64,000 nucleotides of DNA. Origin: a virus. The first letter of the stretch is position 1. The number at the start of each line of letters is the position of its first letter. The position numbers and the translations under genes are program-made. The notes beneath the pieces were generated by a model. It saw nothing but the letters and a program-made list of their open reading frames with translations. It was not told the origin of the DNA and did not search any database. Below, in pieces: positions 55,583-62,938 of the stretch. The stretch is taken from the IMG/VR virus record IMGVR_UViG_3300030107_006824, positions 1 to 64,000 of that record. One strand, 5' to 3'.

Positions 55583-56539
55583 TTACAAGTAATTATCAAT
55601 CATTTCACTTCTACTTCTAAGAGTTTTTAGAGCTTTAGTTTCTAATGTCCTTACACGATCCCTACTCATGTTAAGTATCTGACCAATCGCAGTCATTGAC
55701 ATTGGTTCTAAGACATCTTCTCCAATTCCATACCGCATCCTTACAACTGCACTTTGCATTTCTGGAAGATCATCTATCATGTTTTTTATATCTTCTTTGA
55801 TGTACAATTTTTCAAGTAAACTTTCCGGTGATTGGCTTTCATCTTCTAATAGATCTATTAAGCAAGTGTCTCGATTTTCTCCAATTTTAATTTCCAAAGA
55901 TGTAGGCTGACGAGCTTTACACATTAAATCTTTAATGTCATCTACTTTTAAATTAAGCTCTTCTGAAAGTTGAAATACGTCTGGAATTTTTCCATTAATT
56001 TGTGACAACTCTCTTTGAGCCTTCTTCAATCGATTTAAGTTTTCAGTTACATGGATCGGTAATCGTATTGCACGGGATTTCTCCGCAATGGCACGAGTGA
56101 TCCCTTGACGAATCCACCAATAAGCATAGGTACTAAACTTATACCCACGACCAGGGTCAAACTTTTCCACACCACGGACCAGCCCAATGGTTCCTTCCTG
56201 GATGATGTCAAGCAATTCCATGTTCCTTTTGGTGTACTTTTTGGCCACTGAGACCACCAAACGGAGGTTTGCCGTGACCATCTTCTCTTTTGCTTTAGCA
56301 CCATCGCGTAACTCTCTTCGTAGGTCTTTGTAATCAATGCTTAGCTCTTTAGCTAATTCTTTGTCTGTTAGTTTGACGCCATCACAAGATTCACATGCAT
56401 TACGTGTATCTTCTAATTCCATCATTCTTTGTACTTGACGCCCTAAGAGTATTTCCTCATCATGCTCTAACAAAGGTACTCTTCCAATATCCCGTAAGTA
56501 TGAACGTACGGAATCTCCTGATGCTTTTTGTTGCGGCAT
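55583..56539 (-). CDS. RNA polymerase sigma-70 factor (group 1/2 type)
   Basis: 318 residues, the size of cyanobacterial group 2 sigma factors. Region 1.2 (VRSYLRDIGRVPLLEHDEEI), region 2 (ANLRLVVSVAKKYTKRNMEL, then DIIQEGTIGLVRGVEKFDP and FSTYAYWWIRQGITRAIAEK), region 3 (LPIHVTENLNRLKK) and region 4.2 (MSRDRVRTLETKALKTLRS) are all present. It would redirect host RNA polymerase to phage promoters, plausibly to the TAnAATAG boxes. Region 2.4 appears intact, so it should read a TATAAT-like -10. Confidence 0.95.
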   Translation of the reverse strand: MPQQKASGDSVRSYLRDIGRVPLLEHDEEILLGRQVQRMMELEDTRNACESCDGVKLTDKELAKELSIDYKDLRRELRDGAKAKEKMVTANLRLVVSVAKKYTKRNMELLDIIQEGTIGLVRGVEKFDPGRGYKFSTYAYWWIRQGITRAIAEKSRAIRLPIHVTENLNRLKKAQRELSQINGKIPDVFQLSEELNLKVDDIKDLMCKARQPTSLEIKIGENRDTCLIDLLEDESQSPESLLEKLYIKEDIKNMIDDLPEMQSAVVRMRYGIGEDVLEPMSMTAIGQILNMSRDRVRTLETKALKTLRSRSEMIDNYL

Positions 56540-56559
56540 ATTATTATCTTTATCTGTAA

Positions 56560-56919
56560 TTACTCTAGCATCTCACGCATGTTTAAGCAATCCATAATTG
56601 CACTTTCTGGACTACATCCTCCCTCTACTACTTCTCCAACACATCTTGCAAATCTTAGACTTTCTTTGGGCTCTTTTTGCTTACCTTCCATTGTCTCAAC
56701 AGCCATTGCTTGAGCAGCGTGCTCTTCATATCCTTTTGATTTATAGTTCTCCCATAACCTCATAAATCGTTCTACAGAGGAATCTACATCTGTTCCATGA
56801 TGGAACATTTCAGCTGTAATCATGTTTGCAGCTTCACTTGGCACACCATCTGATTTCAGATGTTGCCACATAGCTTCAAATAATTCTGGATCTTCTACCA
56901 GCTTTCCTGCAAAATGCAC
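56560..56919 (-). CDS. Protein of unknown function
   Basis: 119 residues, helical, acidic. It begins MHFAGKLVEDPELFE; the FAG-x-L pattern resembles those at 2182 and the end of 1133-2059. A TACAATTA box lies 22 bases upstream. It precedes the sigma factor gene in the same direction, so they may be co-expressed. Confidence 0.5.
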   Translation of the reverse strand: MHFAGKLVEDPELFEAMWQHLKSDGVPSEAANMITAEMFHHGTDVDSSVERFMRLWENYKSKGYEEHAAQAMAVETMEGKQKEPKESLRFARCVGEVVEGGCSPESAIMDCLNMREMLE

Positions 56920-56941
56920 GATATTAAAGACTATACTTATT

Positions 56942-56949
56942 TAATTGTA
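56942..56949 (-). promoter_or_regulatory. Late-type promoter box TACAATTA
   Basis: On the minus strand TACAATTA ends 22 bases before the start at 56919. It would drive this gene and possibly the sigma factor. Confidence 0.5.
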
Positions 56950-56955
56950 CAACTT

Positions 56956-57426
56956 CTAAATATATAGCTGAGTATCGACGTTGTAGTAAGTATCAGCATC
57001 ATTAGTAACTGTGCCTAGTTCTGGATTACCTCTTGATGCATTGAGTAAATTAGCCTTTTCAACTGTTTTACCCATGCTATTTAAGGCAAGCCCTTGAACA
57101 TCAGGAGCTGTACTTGTCAATATCAAAGCCATGTAATCATTGGCATACTTTATTTGCTCAGCAGTCCGCCTATTATTCTCAGTGATCTTTAAAGTAGTGC
57201 TGTTGATTGCTTGTGTCGCTTGACCAGCACGAGTCATTCCAGCCTTAACTGCATTATCACTAGATGCTAATGCTGCATTTGTATAAGGTTGATTATTCCC
57301 TGCTGGGTTTGTTATCGGTGAACCGTCATTCATGTTAGAAGTTCTAGGGCCTGTCCTCATGCCTAACTGTCCGGCTGAACCGGCTAAGTAATTCTGAGTA
57401 ATGTTTCTAGGATTTTGATTGGCCAT
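56956..57426 (-). CDS. Virion-associated protein, unknown
   Basis: 156 residues, polar, rich in Asn, Thr and Ala (LKITENNRRTAEQIKYANDY), with a helical centre. It follows the scaffold-type gene in transcription order. No family. Confidence 0.5.
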   Translation of the reverse strand: MANQNPRNITQNYLAGSAGQLGMRTGPRTSNMNDGSPITNPAGNNQPYTNAALASSDNAVKAGMTRAGQATQAINSTTLKITENNRRTAEQIKYANDYMALILTSTAPDVQGLALNSMGKTVEKANLLNASRGNPELGTVTNDADTYYNVDTQLYI

Positions 57427-57469
57427 TTCAATTAAAACGTGATTAATAATAATAATAATAATATACTAA

Positions 57470-57489
57470 GGGACTGAATACTCAGCCCC
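57470..57489 (-). terminator. Possible terminator after the scaffold-type gene
   Basis: On the minus strand GGGGCTGA and TCAGTCCC form a stem with one mismatch, followed by an A/T-rich stretch. Confidence 0.5.
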
Positions 57490-57498
57490 TAAGTTTAA

Positions 57499-58512
57499 TC
57501 ACATATCATTTACAAGCAACTTACTTTGTAAAGCGCCTTGCGGAGCTGAAGATAAGTATTGCCATGCATTTTCAGGACTCTGATCCATTATTTGGCTAAA
57601 GCTATTCCAGAAATTATCTGTTCTAGCTTGTGCTCCTTGTGAACGACCTGGGGTAGGCATTGCCATCTGAGGTCTTTGGAAGTTAGGAGGAACACTTCTA
57701 TTCTTTTCCTGATACCTAATTTCTTTAGCAAAATTCTGCTGAGCACGCTGCTTCTTCATTTGAGCCTGTTCTTCTCTTGTAGGCGTTGGATAAGGACCTT
57801 TAGGACCATAGAATCCATTCACGTAATCAGCAAGAACGTCTGGATGAGTGAGAATCAGATTCATTGCCTGCCTTTCTTCACCAGCTGCTCTGAGCATGGT
57901 GCCCATTTGTTGACCCTGCTTGACTTGTTGGACAAGTGCATCTTCAACAGCACATGCGTACTTATTTAGAAGATTGGGGGCTTCAGCTCCGAAGTGTTGA
58001 AGAACTTCAAGACTTTCGTTGCTTACCTGACTTAGATACCCGTCTTGAGCCTGGCTTGCTCCTTGCTGGTGCGCCTTCGTTACCAGGCTTTTGACCTGAT
58101 CCCGCGAGAAGGCTTGGGTTGAAGCTTGGGGCTGATATGTCGGGGCTGCCGAATACTGGGCTTGCTGCTGTTGTGTTTGAGAAGCCCAAGCTGCTGGGGT
58201 ATTGGCCTGAGGCGTTGGTGTCTGGTAAGCCGAGTATTGTACCGGGGCCTGGGATTGACTTGGCGTATTCAGGGACTGGCTTAGAGCCTGGAACGCGGCC
58301 TGCCATGGATTGCCCTGTGCCGCCGAACCCTGCTGGGCCGGAGCCTGCTGGTAGGTTGGAGCCGGAGCTGTCTGTTGGTAAGTCGGTCCCGATACCTGCG
58401 AGATTGATTGTGGGCTCGTCGCGTATTGGGCGGCCGAGTTTGGAGCGGACGCGGTCGGCATCGCTGAGGGTGTTGGGGCCGGAATTGTCGCCGCTTGGTT
58501 TGTAACTTCCAC
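57499..58512 (-). CDS. Scaffold- or assembly-type Gln/Pro-rich protein overlapping the portal gene
   Basis: 337 residues. The first 130 are low-complexity Gln, Pro, Ala and Ser (for example APTYQQAPAQQGSAAQGN). A helical charged middle follows (RDQVKSLVTKAHQQGASQ), then a Lys/Arg-rich helix (EEQAQMKKQRAQQNFAKEI). Composition and position next to the portal suggest a scaffolding protein. Remarkably, its first 506 bases overlap the last 506 of the portal gene in a different frame. Local GC is clearly higher there. Confidence 0.55.
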   Translation of the reverse strand: MEVTNQAATIPAPTPSAMPTASAPNSAAQYATSPQSISQVSGPTYQQTAPAPTYQQAPAQQGSAAQGNPWQAAFQALSQSLNTPSQSQAPVQYSAYQTPTPQANTPAAWASQTQQQQAQYSAAPTYQPQASTQAFSRDQVKSLVTKAHQQGASQAQDGYLSQVSNESLEVLQHFGAEAPNLLNKYACAVEDALVQQVKQGQQMGTMLRAAGEERQAMNLILTHPDVLADYVNGFYGPKGPYPTPTREEQAQMKKQRAQQNFAKEIRYQEKNRSVPPNFQRPQMAMPTPGRSQGAQARTDNFWNSFSQIMDQSPENAWQYLSSAPQGALQSKLLVNDM

Positions 58513-60277
58513 TGTAACTTAACTCCTTACGTAAAAATTCAAGTGATCTATATAAGAATCCTGTGATATCAAGATTCGGGTCAGACGCAAGAGGTAAATC
58601 TGGTGTCTGAGGATGTGGCAACTGATAAAGTTGCCCTAATAATCCAATGAAGCTGCTTAAAGACTGTTGTGTTTGTTGGACCATTCTAAACGGATAACCG
58701 CTTAACATTGCCGCTCTTTCTTCATCAGTTTTACCTGGGAATAAATATTTAAGAGCCTCAATAGAATCAACGCCAAGTTCTTGTAGGTTACGTACGACGA
58801 TACTGTTATTTAAAATATCGTCAGGACTTGCTTCAAAAACTTCGCCTTGCCAACGCCATGCAACTTTTGTGCTGCCGTCAGGAATAAGACCAACTACACC
58901 TGGAGGAATATTTCCTGTTTCCAGTGTATCACGAATTAATTGTGACCTTGTTTCTGCATATAGTTTTATGCTTTTTTTATACTCTTCTTGAGCAACTTCT
59001 AATGCTGCTTCCTTTCCTTCAAAATCTTCAGGTAAAGGAATGTCAGGCTTCTCTAAACCTACAGCTTGTGCAAACGATTCTTTAAATAAATATTCCTCAT
59101 GCTTTAGGATCATTGCAAATATTTTGCATAATCCATATGTAAATAATGATTTCGCTTTCTTCTCTGCTGTAGCGGCTACACGTCCATATAGCGTTTTAAT
59201 TTCGTATGCCGTTGATGCCAAATTAATATCTATATCATCAACACCGCCAAGTGCTAAACGTATTTCTGAACGATATTGTTTAACGTACATATTTTGATCT
59301 CCTGAAACACTGTCAGGCGTCATGTACGATATACGATCAGTTGGTTCAATGTTTGCTATGACACGGGGGACTTTGATCTGACCATCTATTGCAGACGGTG
59401 CCCCAAAAGGTTGATTTGTACGTGTGCCAGGACGATCAGCAGAGTAAAAACCAGCCATAGAGCTAATCGTTGGCCGGAATGTGCTATCTTCTCCAGATTC
59501 AATTAAATCATGCTTAGGACGGCTTGAAATTAATGTAGGATTTCCAAAGAACTTTAGATTTTTTCTAATATTTCTAACCAATTCATCGTGATACAAAATT
59601 TGATTTGCTAACCAGTCAAATTCTCCATTACCTGTAGCTTCCCCAGTACAGTCCATATAATTATAGACTTCAACGGCAGGGATGAATCCAAGACTATTTA
59701 CAAGAGTTTCAGTCTTGCCTTGTTGATTCATTGCAAAATTTGACATCTGATTATTGAATTCAATCTTTTCATCAGAAATCGTTTGCTCAATTTTATCCTT
59801 ATACACTTTAATCCTTATATACTTCTTTTTCCCTTTCCTAGGATCTACTATTCCATAGTTATCCACAGGATTATTATCTTTTACATTGAAATCATATACA
59901 AATTCAACACTATCTAAATCTCCATTTTGATCACGGTACGCACGATAGGCTTCTTTCGGGAAGTATAAAATCTGATAACTATCTCCTGAAGGTCTAAAAT
60001 AAAACAATCCTTGTCCATCACATAAGAAATAATCAACAATGCTTTCTAACTTCATTTCTAACATGTTCTCTTCGCATACTTGAGCGATCAATTCTTTACG
60101 CATACCAAATGAATCTTGCTCAGCAAAGAATTCAATGCCACGTCGTAGCATGAACATTCTCATCTGAGCTAAATGAGATGAGACAATCATAGAATCTACC
60201 GCCATGTCTCCACGACGTTCTTTTGCAGCTTCTAGTATCTGTTGAAATTGATTGTTAGTTGTTGATTGATTATTCAT
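58007..60277 (-). CDS. Portal protein
   Basis: 756 residues. The N-terminal 400 have the portal-type alternation of strands and helices with DYFLCDGQGLFYFRPSGDSY, SRPKHDLIESG and a long helix region (AATAEKKAKSLFTYGLCKIF). The portal forms the DNA gate of the capsid and docks terminase. The last 168 residues are proline/glycine/serine-rich and lie in the overlap with the scaffold-type gene; typical portals lack such a tail. It sits between the scaffold-type gene and the large repetitive virion-type gene, with terminase beyond. Confidence 0.75.
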   Translation of the reverse strand: MNNQSTTNNQFQQILEAAKERRGDMAVDSMIVSSHLAQMRMFMLRRGIEFFAEQDSFGMRKELIAQVCEENMLEMKLESIVDYFLCDGQGLFYFRPSGDSYQILYFPKEAYRAYRDQNGDLDSVEFVYDFNVKDNNPVDNYGIVDPRKGKKKYIRIKVYKDKIEQTISDEKIEFNNQMSNFAMNQQGKTETLVNSLGFIPAVEVYNYMDCTGEATGNGEFDWLANQILYHDELVRNIRKNLKFFGNPTLISSRPKHDLIESGEDSTFRPTISSMAGFYSADRPGTRTNQPFGAPSAIDGQIKVPRVIANIEPTDRISYMTPDSVSGDQNMYVKQYRSEIRLALGGVDDIDINLASTAYEIKTLYGRVAATAEKKAKSLFTYGLCKIFAMILKHEEYLFKESFAQAVGLEKPDIPLPEDFEGKEAALEVAQEEYKKSIKLYAETRSQLIRDTLETGNIPPGVVGLIPDGSTKVAWRWQGEVFEASPDDILNNSIVVRNLQELGVDSIEALKYLFPGKTDEERAAMLSGYPFRMVQQTQQSLSSFIGLLGQLYQLPHPQTPDLPLASDPNLDITGFLYRSLEFLRKELSYSGSYKPSGDNSGPNTLSDADRVRSKLGRPIRDEPTINLAGIGTDLPTDSSGSNLPAGSGPAGFGGTGQSMAGRVPGSKPVPEYAKSIPGPGTILGLPDTNASGQYPSSLGFSNTTAASPVFGSPDISAPSFNPSLLAGSGQKPGNEGAPARSKPGSRRVSKSGKQRKS

Positions 60278-60324
60278 CTATTACCTTTGTTTTCTATAGT
60301 TTAGCTAAAGAGCTTAAGGTCGGA

Positions 60325-62889
60325 TTATTCTGTCTTAGATGTATTTGGATTACCAAAATTAAAATTAAATCCATCTAATCCTAATCCCATCCTCCCGAGC
60401 AATTTGAATTTATTAAATCTATTCTGCTGGTCAAATAAACTAGTCATTTGTCCTAGTGCTCCAGCTAGATCTTGTTGATTAATCGGGGAACTCGTTAATG
60501 CTCTGTCAGCAGCACCCTCTGAAATTCTTGCTCCTGCATTAGAAGATTGATCCATTAAATCAGCATAAGCATCTGTTTTCATTAAAGTTTCCCAAATACC
60601 AGGATCGTCACCGCCACCTGCATTGTAGTTACGTACAGATTGATCTATATAGGCATTAGCACCGCTTACACCACTAATCAAAGACAGCCAATCATTATCT
60701 TGAGTGGTATCATTATCTTCATAATTTAGATCGAGGCTATTATCATCTGCTGAACTATAATCGTCACCCCTATCATATAAATAATCAAGAACAGCATTTC
60801 TATTCCCGATTACTACATCATCACCGGCTTCTATGTCTGAAACGTCCTTAATATTACCTTCATTTATCTTAGTGTCTATATTTAGTAACGAGCTGTTATC
60901 TCCAGTAGCTTGTGAGCCTTCTCCAGATGCTGTAACGATACTGTTACCAGCAGAACCATCACCACTAACTAGATCCTCTCCGGCTTTACCGCCTGTAACA
61001 ATTTCTGAGAAATCTCCAGCCGTTTGAGCGGTACTATCTTTCCCGCTTGCAGATGAAACAAGCATATCCTCTCCAGCTACCGCACTGTCCTTAATGACAT
61101 CCCCTTCACCTGTAGCCATACTGTCATCACCAGATGCTGAAACAATATCCCCTTCATATGTAGCCAGACTGTCATCACCATATGCTCCAACATTATCCCC
61201 TTCATATGTTGCTTGACTTTCATCACCATATGCTGAAACATTATCCCCTTCATATGTTGCTTGACTACCGTCTCCACTTGCTTCTTGTCCTGTATTAGCA
61301 TCTGGTCCTACAATATCTTGTCCAGCTGCAAAAGCACCTCCCATATTTCCATCACCCGATTGACTAGGAGTTAAGTCATAGCCAACTTCTGCTAGAAGAT
61401 CCTGCGATTCTTGATCTAATATCGCTCGCATATCAATTTCAGCTAGCTCCCGTGCTCTCTCTTCTGCTCTTAATTCTCGCCTTGCTTCTCGCCTTGCTTC
61501 TCGATTTGCTTCTTGCCTTTCTTCTTTAGCCTGCTGCTTTAATGACTGCCTCTCTGCTCTAGCATCTTGCTTCTGTTGTCTATTTAACTGTTTTTCTGCC
61601 CTAGCATCTTGCCTCAATTGTCTATTTAACTGGTTTTCTGCTTGTCTATCTGCTCTACCAGCTAATCTTTCTTCTCTATTTAGCATGTTATCTAGAATTT
61701 TCTGAGCATGCGGCTTTATAGCACGAGGGTCTGCTTGATCAAATCTTCCTCTAATATAATCACTGGATTCGTCCGCTCTCCAGCCCTTAACATCCTTTCC
61801 TCTAATGTAATCACCTAAATATTTATCTGCTTCTTCTACTAATGGTCCTTTTCCTGGGAATGACTCTTCTCCAAGGGCGTTTGATAAATTTCCTTGATCA
61901 AAGCCAGCTCCTGTTTGACCAGGCATCACAGGTCCTGTAGCTGGGGATTCTGCTCCTGGGCCTTCAAAGGTAATTGAATCTTTATAAGCAGCTTCATTAT
62001 AAGCAGCTTCTTCATCTGCTCTAGTTTGTCTTTCAAGAATACGATTAGCTTTCTTATCTGCTCTCTTATCTGCTCTAGCTTGTTCTTTAAGAAGAGCCTT
62101 AGCAGCTTGCTTCTGCTGTCTGGCATAAGCGTTAGCTTCTTTCCGCTCATCTTTTGCAGCTCTTTTATCTGTCCTTAATTCTTTAATTTCACTTCGATTA
62201 TCAGTAAAATCATCTTTTAATCCCTGCAGTGTTGAGGTATAAGTATTCGTATACGAACCAATATTAGGGTTAAAAGTATTAGGATTACCTGACCAGCCAC
62301 GCTCATCCTGTGTGCCTATATCAGTGCCTGTCATATCACGAGCACGTCCTTCACTAGTGATTTCATCATATAGACCACCTCCTCCTGGAACATTCTTACC
62401 AACTAATTTATTTGGATTCTTATTCATCCAATTAATGATTTCTTGAGTGGAATATCCAGCGTCAACTGCTGCCCTATAATCAGCATGTCCAAAGTCAGAT
62501 CCTTGTCCATAGTTTGAACGAATAATAGGCCCCTTATCTTCAAGCTTGCTTATCTGACCTTTAAGGATTCCTTGTTGACCTTTAAGTTCCTTTAATCGTT
62601 GACGCTCTTCAGGTGTAAATTCAGCTTGTACAGCAGCCTTAACGTTCCCTCCTCCTGCATTATTATTTTTATTCCATCTATTCTGAACACCTTTACTTAC
62701 TGTCGTACCCGACTTATTTAAGCGGTTTTCTAATTGGTTTCTATTAAATTTCAAGCCCTGCTGATTCATGCTAGACTTTAACGCTTTTAAATCCTTACCG
62801 CTAAGATCACCGTCTGTTAAATTACCCTTAATGTAATTATCTAACCATTGCTTAGACGCTCTCGTCTTCCCACTATTATTGCTAGCCAT
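60325..62889 (-). CDS. Large repetitive virion-type protein
   Basis: 854 residues. Residues about 1-100 are basic and helical. About 110-200 carry the domain shared with the protein at 6082 (YGQGSDFGHADYRAAVDAG, WMNKNPNKLVGKNV, GGGGLYDEI). About 230-480 are a very long Arg/Gln/Ala coiled coil (RQEANREARREARRELRAEE). About 530-680 are Gly/Asp/Ser repeats with units like SQATYEGDNVSAYGDE. The C-terminus contains FNFNFGNPN. It is likely an internal, scaffolding or ejection protein encoded between terminase and portal. No known family covers the whole. Confidence 0.6.
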   Translation of the reverse strand: MASNNSGKTRASKQWLDNYIKGNLTDGDLSGKDLKALKSSMNQQGLKFNRNQLENRLNKSGTTVSKGVQNRWNKNNNAGGGNVKAAVQAEFTPEERQRLKELKGQQGILKGQISKLEDKGPIIRSNYGQGSDFGHADYRAAVDAGYSTQEIINWMNKNPNKLVGKNVPGGGGLYDEITSEGRARDMTGTDIGTQDERGWSGNPNTFNPNIGSYTNTYTSTLQGLKDDFTDNRSEIKELRTDKRAAKDERKEANAYARQQKQAAKALLKEQARADKRADKKANRILERQTRADEEAAYNEAAYKDSITFEGPGAESPATGPVMPGQTGAGFDQGNLSNALGEESFPGKGPLVEEADKYLGDYIRGKDVKGWRADESSDYIRGRFDQADPRAIKPHAQKILDNMLNREERLAGRADRQAENQLNRQLRQDARAEKQLNRQQKQDARAERQSLKQQAKEERQEANREARREARRELRAEERARELAEIDMRAILDQESQDLLAEVGYDLTPSQSGDGNMGGAFAAGQDIVGPDANTGQEASGDGSQATYEGDNVSAYGDESQATYEGDNVGAYGDDSLATYEGDIVSASGDDSMATGEGDVIKDSAVAGEDMLVSSASGKDSTAQTAGDFSEIVTGGKAGEDLVSGDGSAGNSIVTASGEGSQATGDNSSLLNIDTKINEGNIKDVSDIEAGDDVVIGNRNAVLDYLYDRGDDYSSADDNSLDLNYEDNDTTQDNDWLSLISGVSGANAYIDQSVRNYNAGGGDDPGIWETLMKTDAYADLMDQSSNAGARISEGAADRALTSSPINQQDLAGALGQMTSLFDQQNRFNKFKLLGRMGLGLDGFNFNFGNPNTSKTE
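61080..61300 (-). repeat. Tandem 54-base coding repeats
   Basis: About four units of roughly 54 bases encode 18-residue repeats of the form GDxSxATYEGDxVxAx within the 854-residue protein. The DNA copies are close to identical in places, so the array could expand or contract. Confidence 0.75.
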
Positions 62890-62938
62890 TGAATTACCTT
62901 AAGTGTTATTATTTTTATTTTAACTAATTTTATTTATT

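Noticed and set aside
57440-57465. Run of ATA/AAT trinucleotides as a possible CRISPR or origin repeat
   Set aside because: It is a simple AT microsatellite with no spacers or dyads. No CRISPR array was found anywhere in the window.
58119-58505. Plus-strand open frame of 128 codons opposite the portal/scaffold overlap
   Set aside because: It is the mirror of two GC-rich low-complexity frames, which readily leave the opposite strand open. No ribosome site was seen. The two minus-strand frames explain the region better.
61077-61301. Frame of repeated MVMKVKQHMKGIM-type units on the minus strand
   Set aside because: It is the out-of-frame reading of the 54-base repeats of the 854-residue protein.
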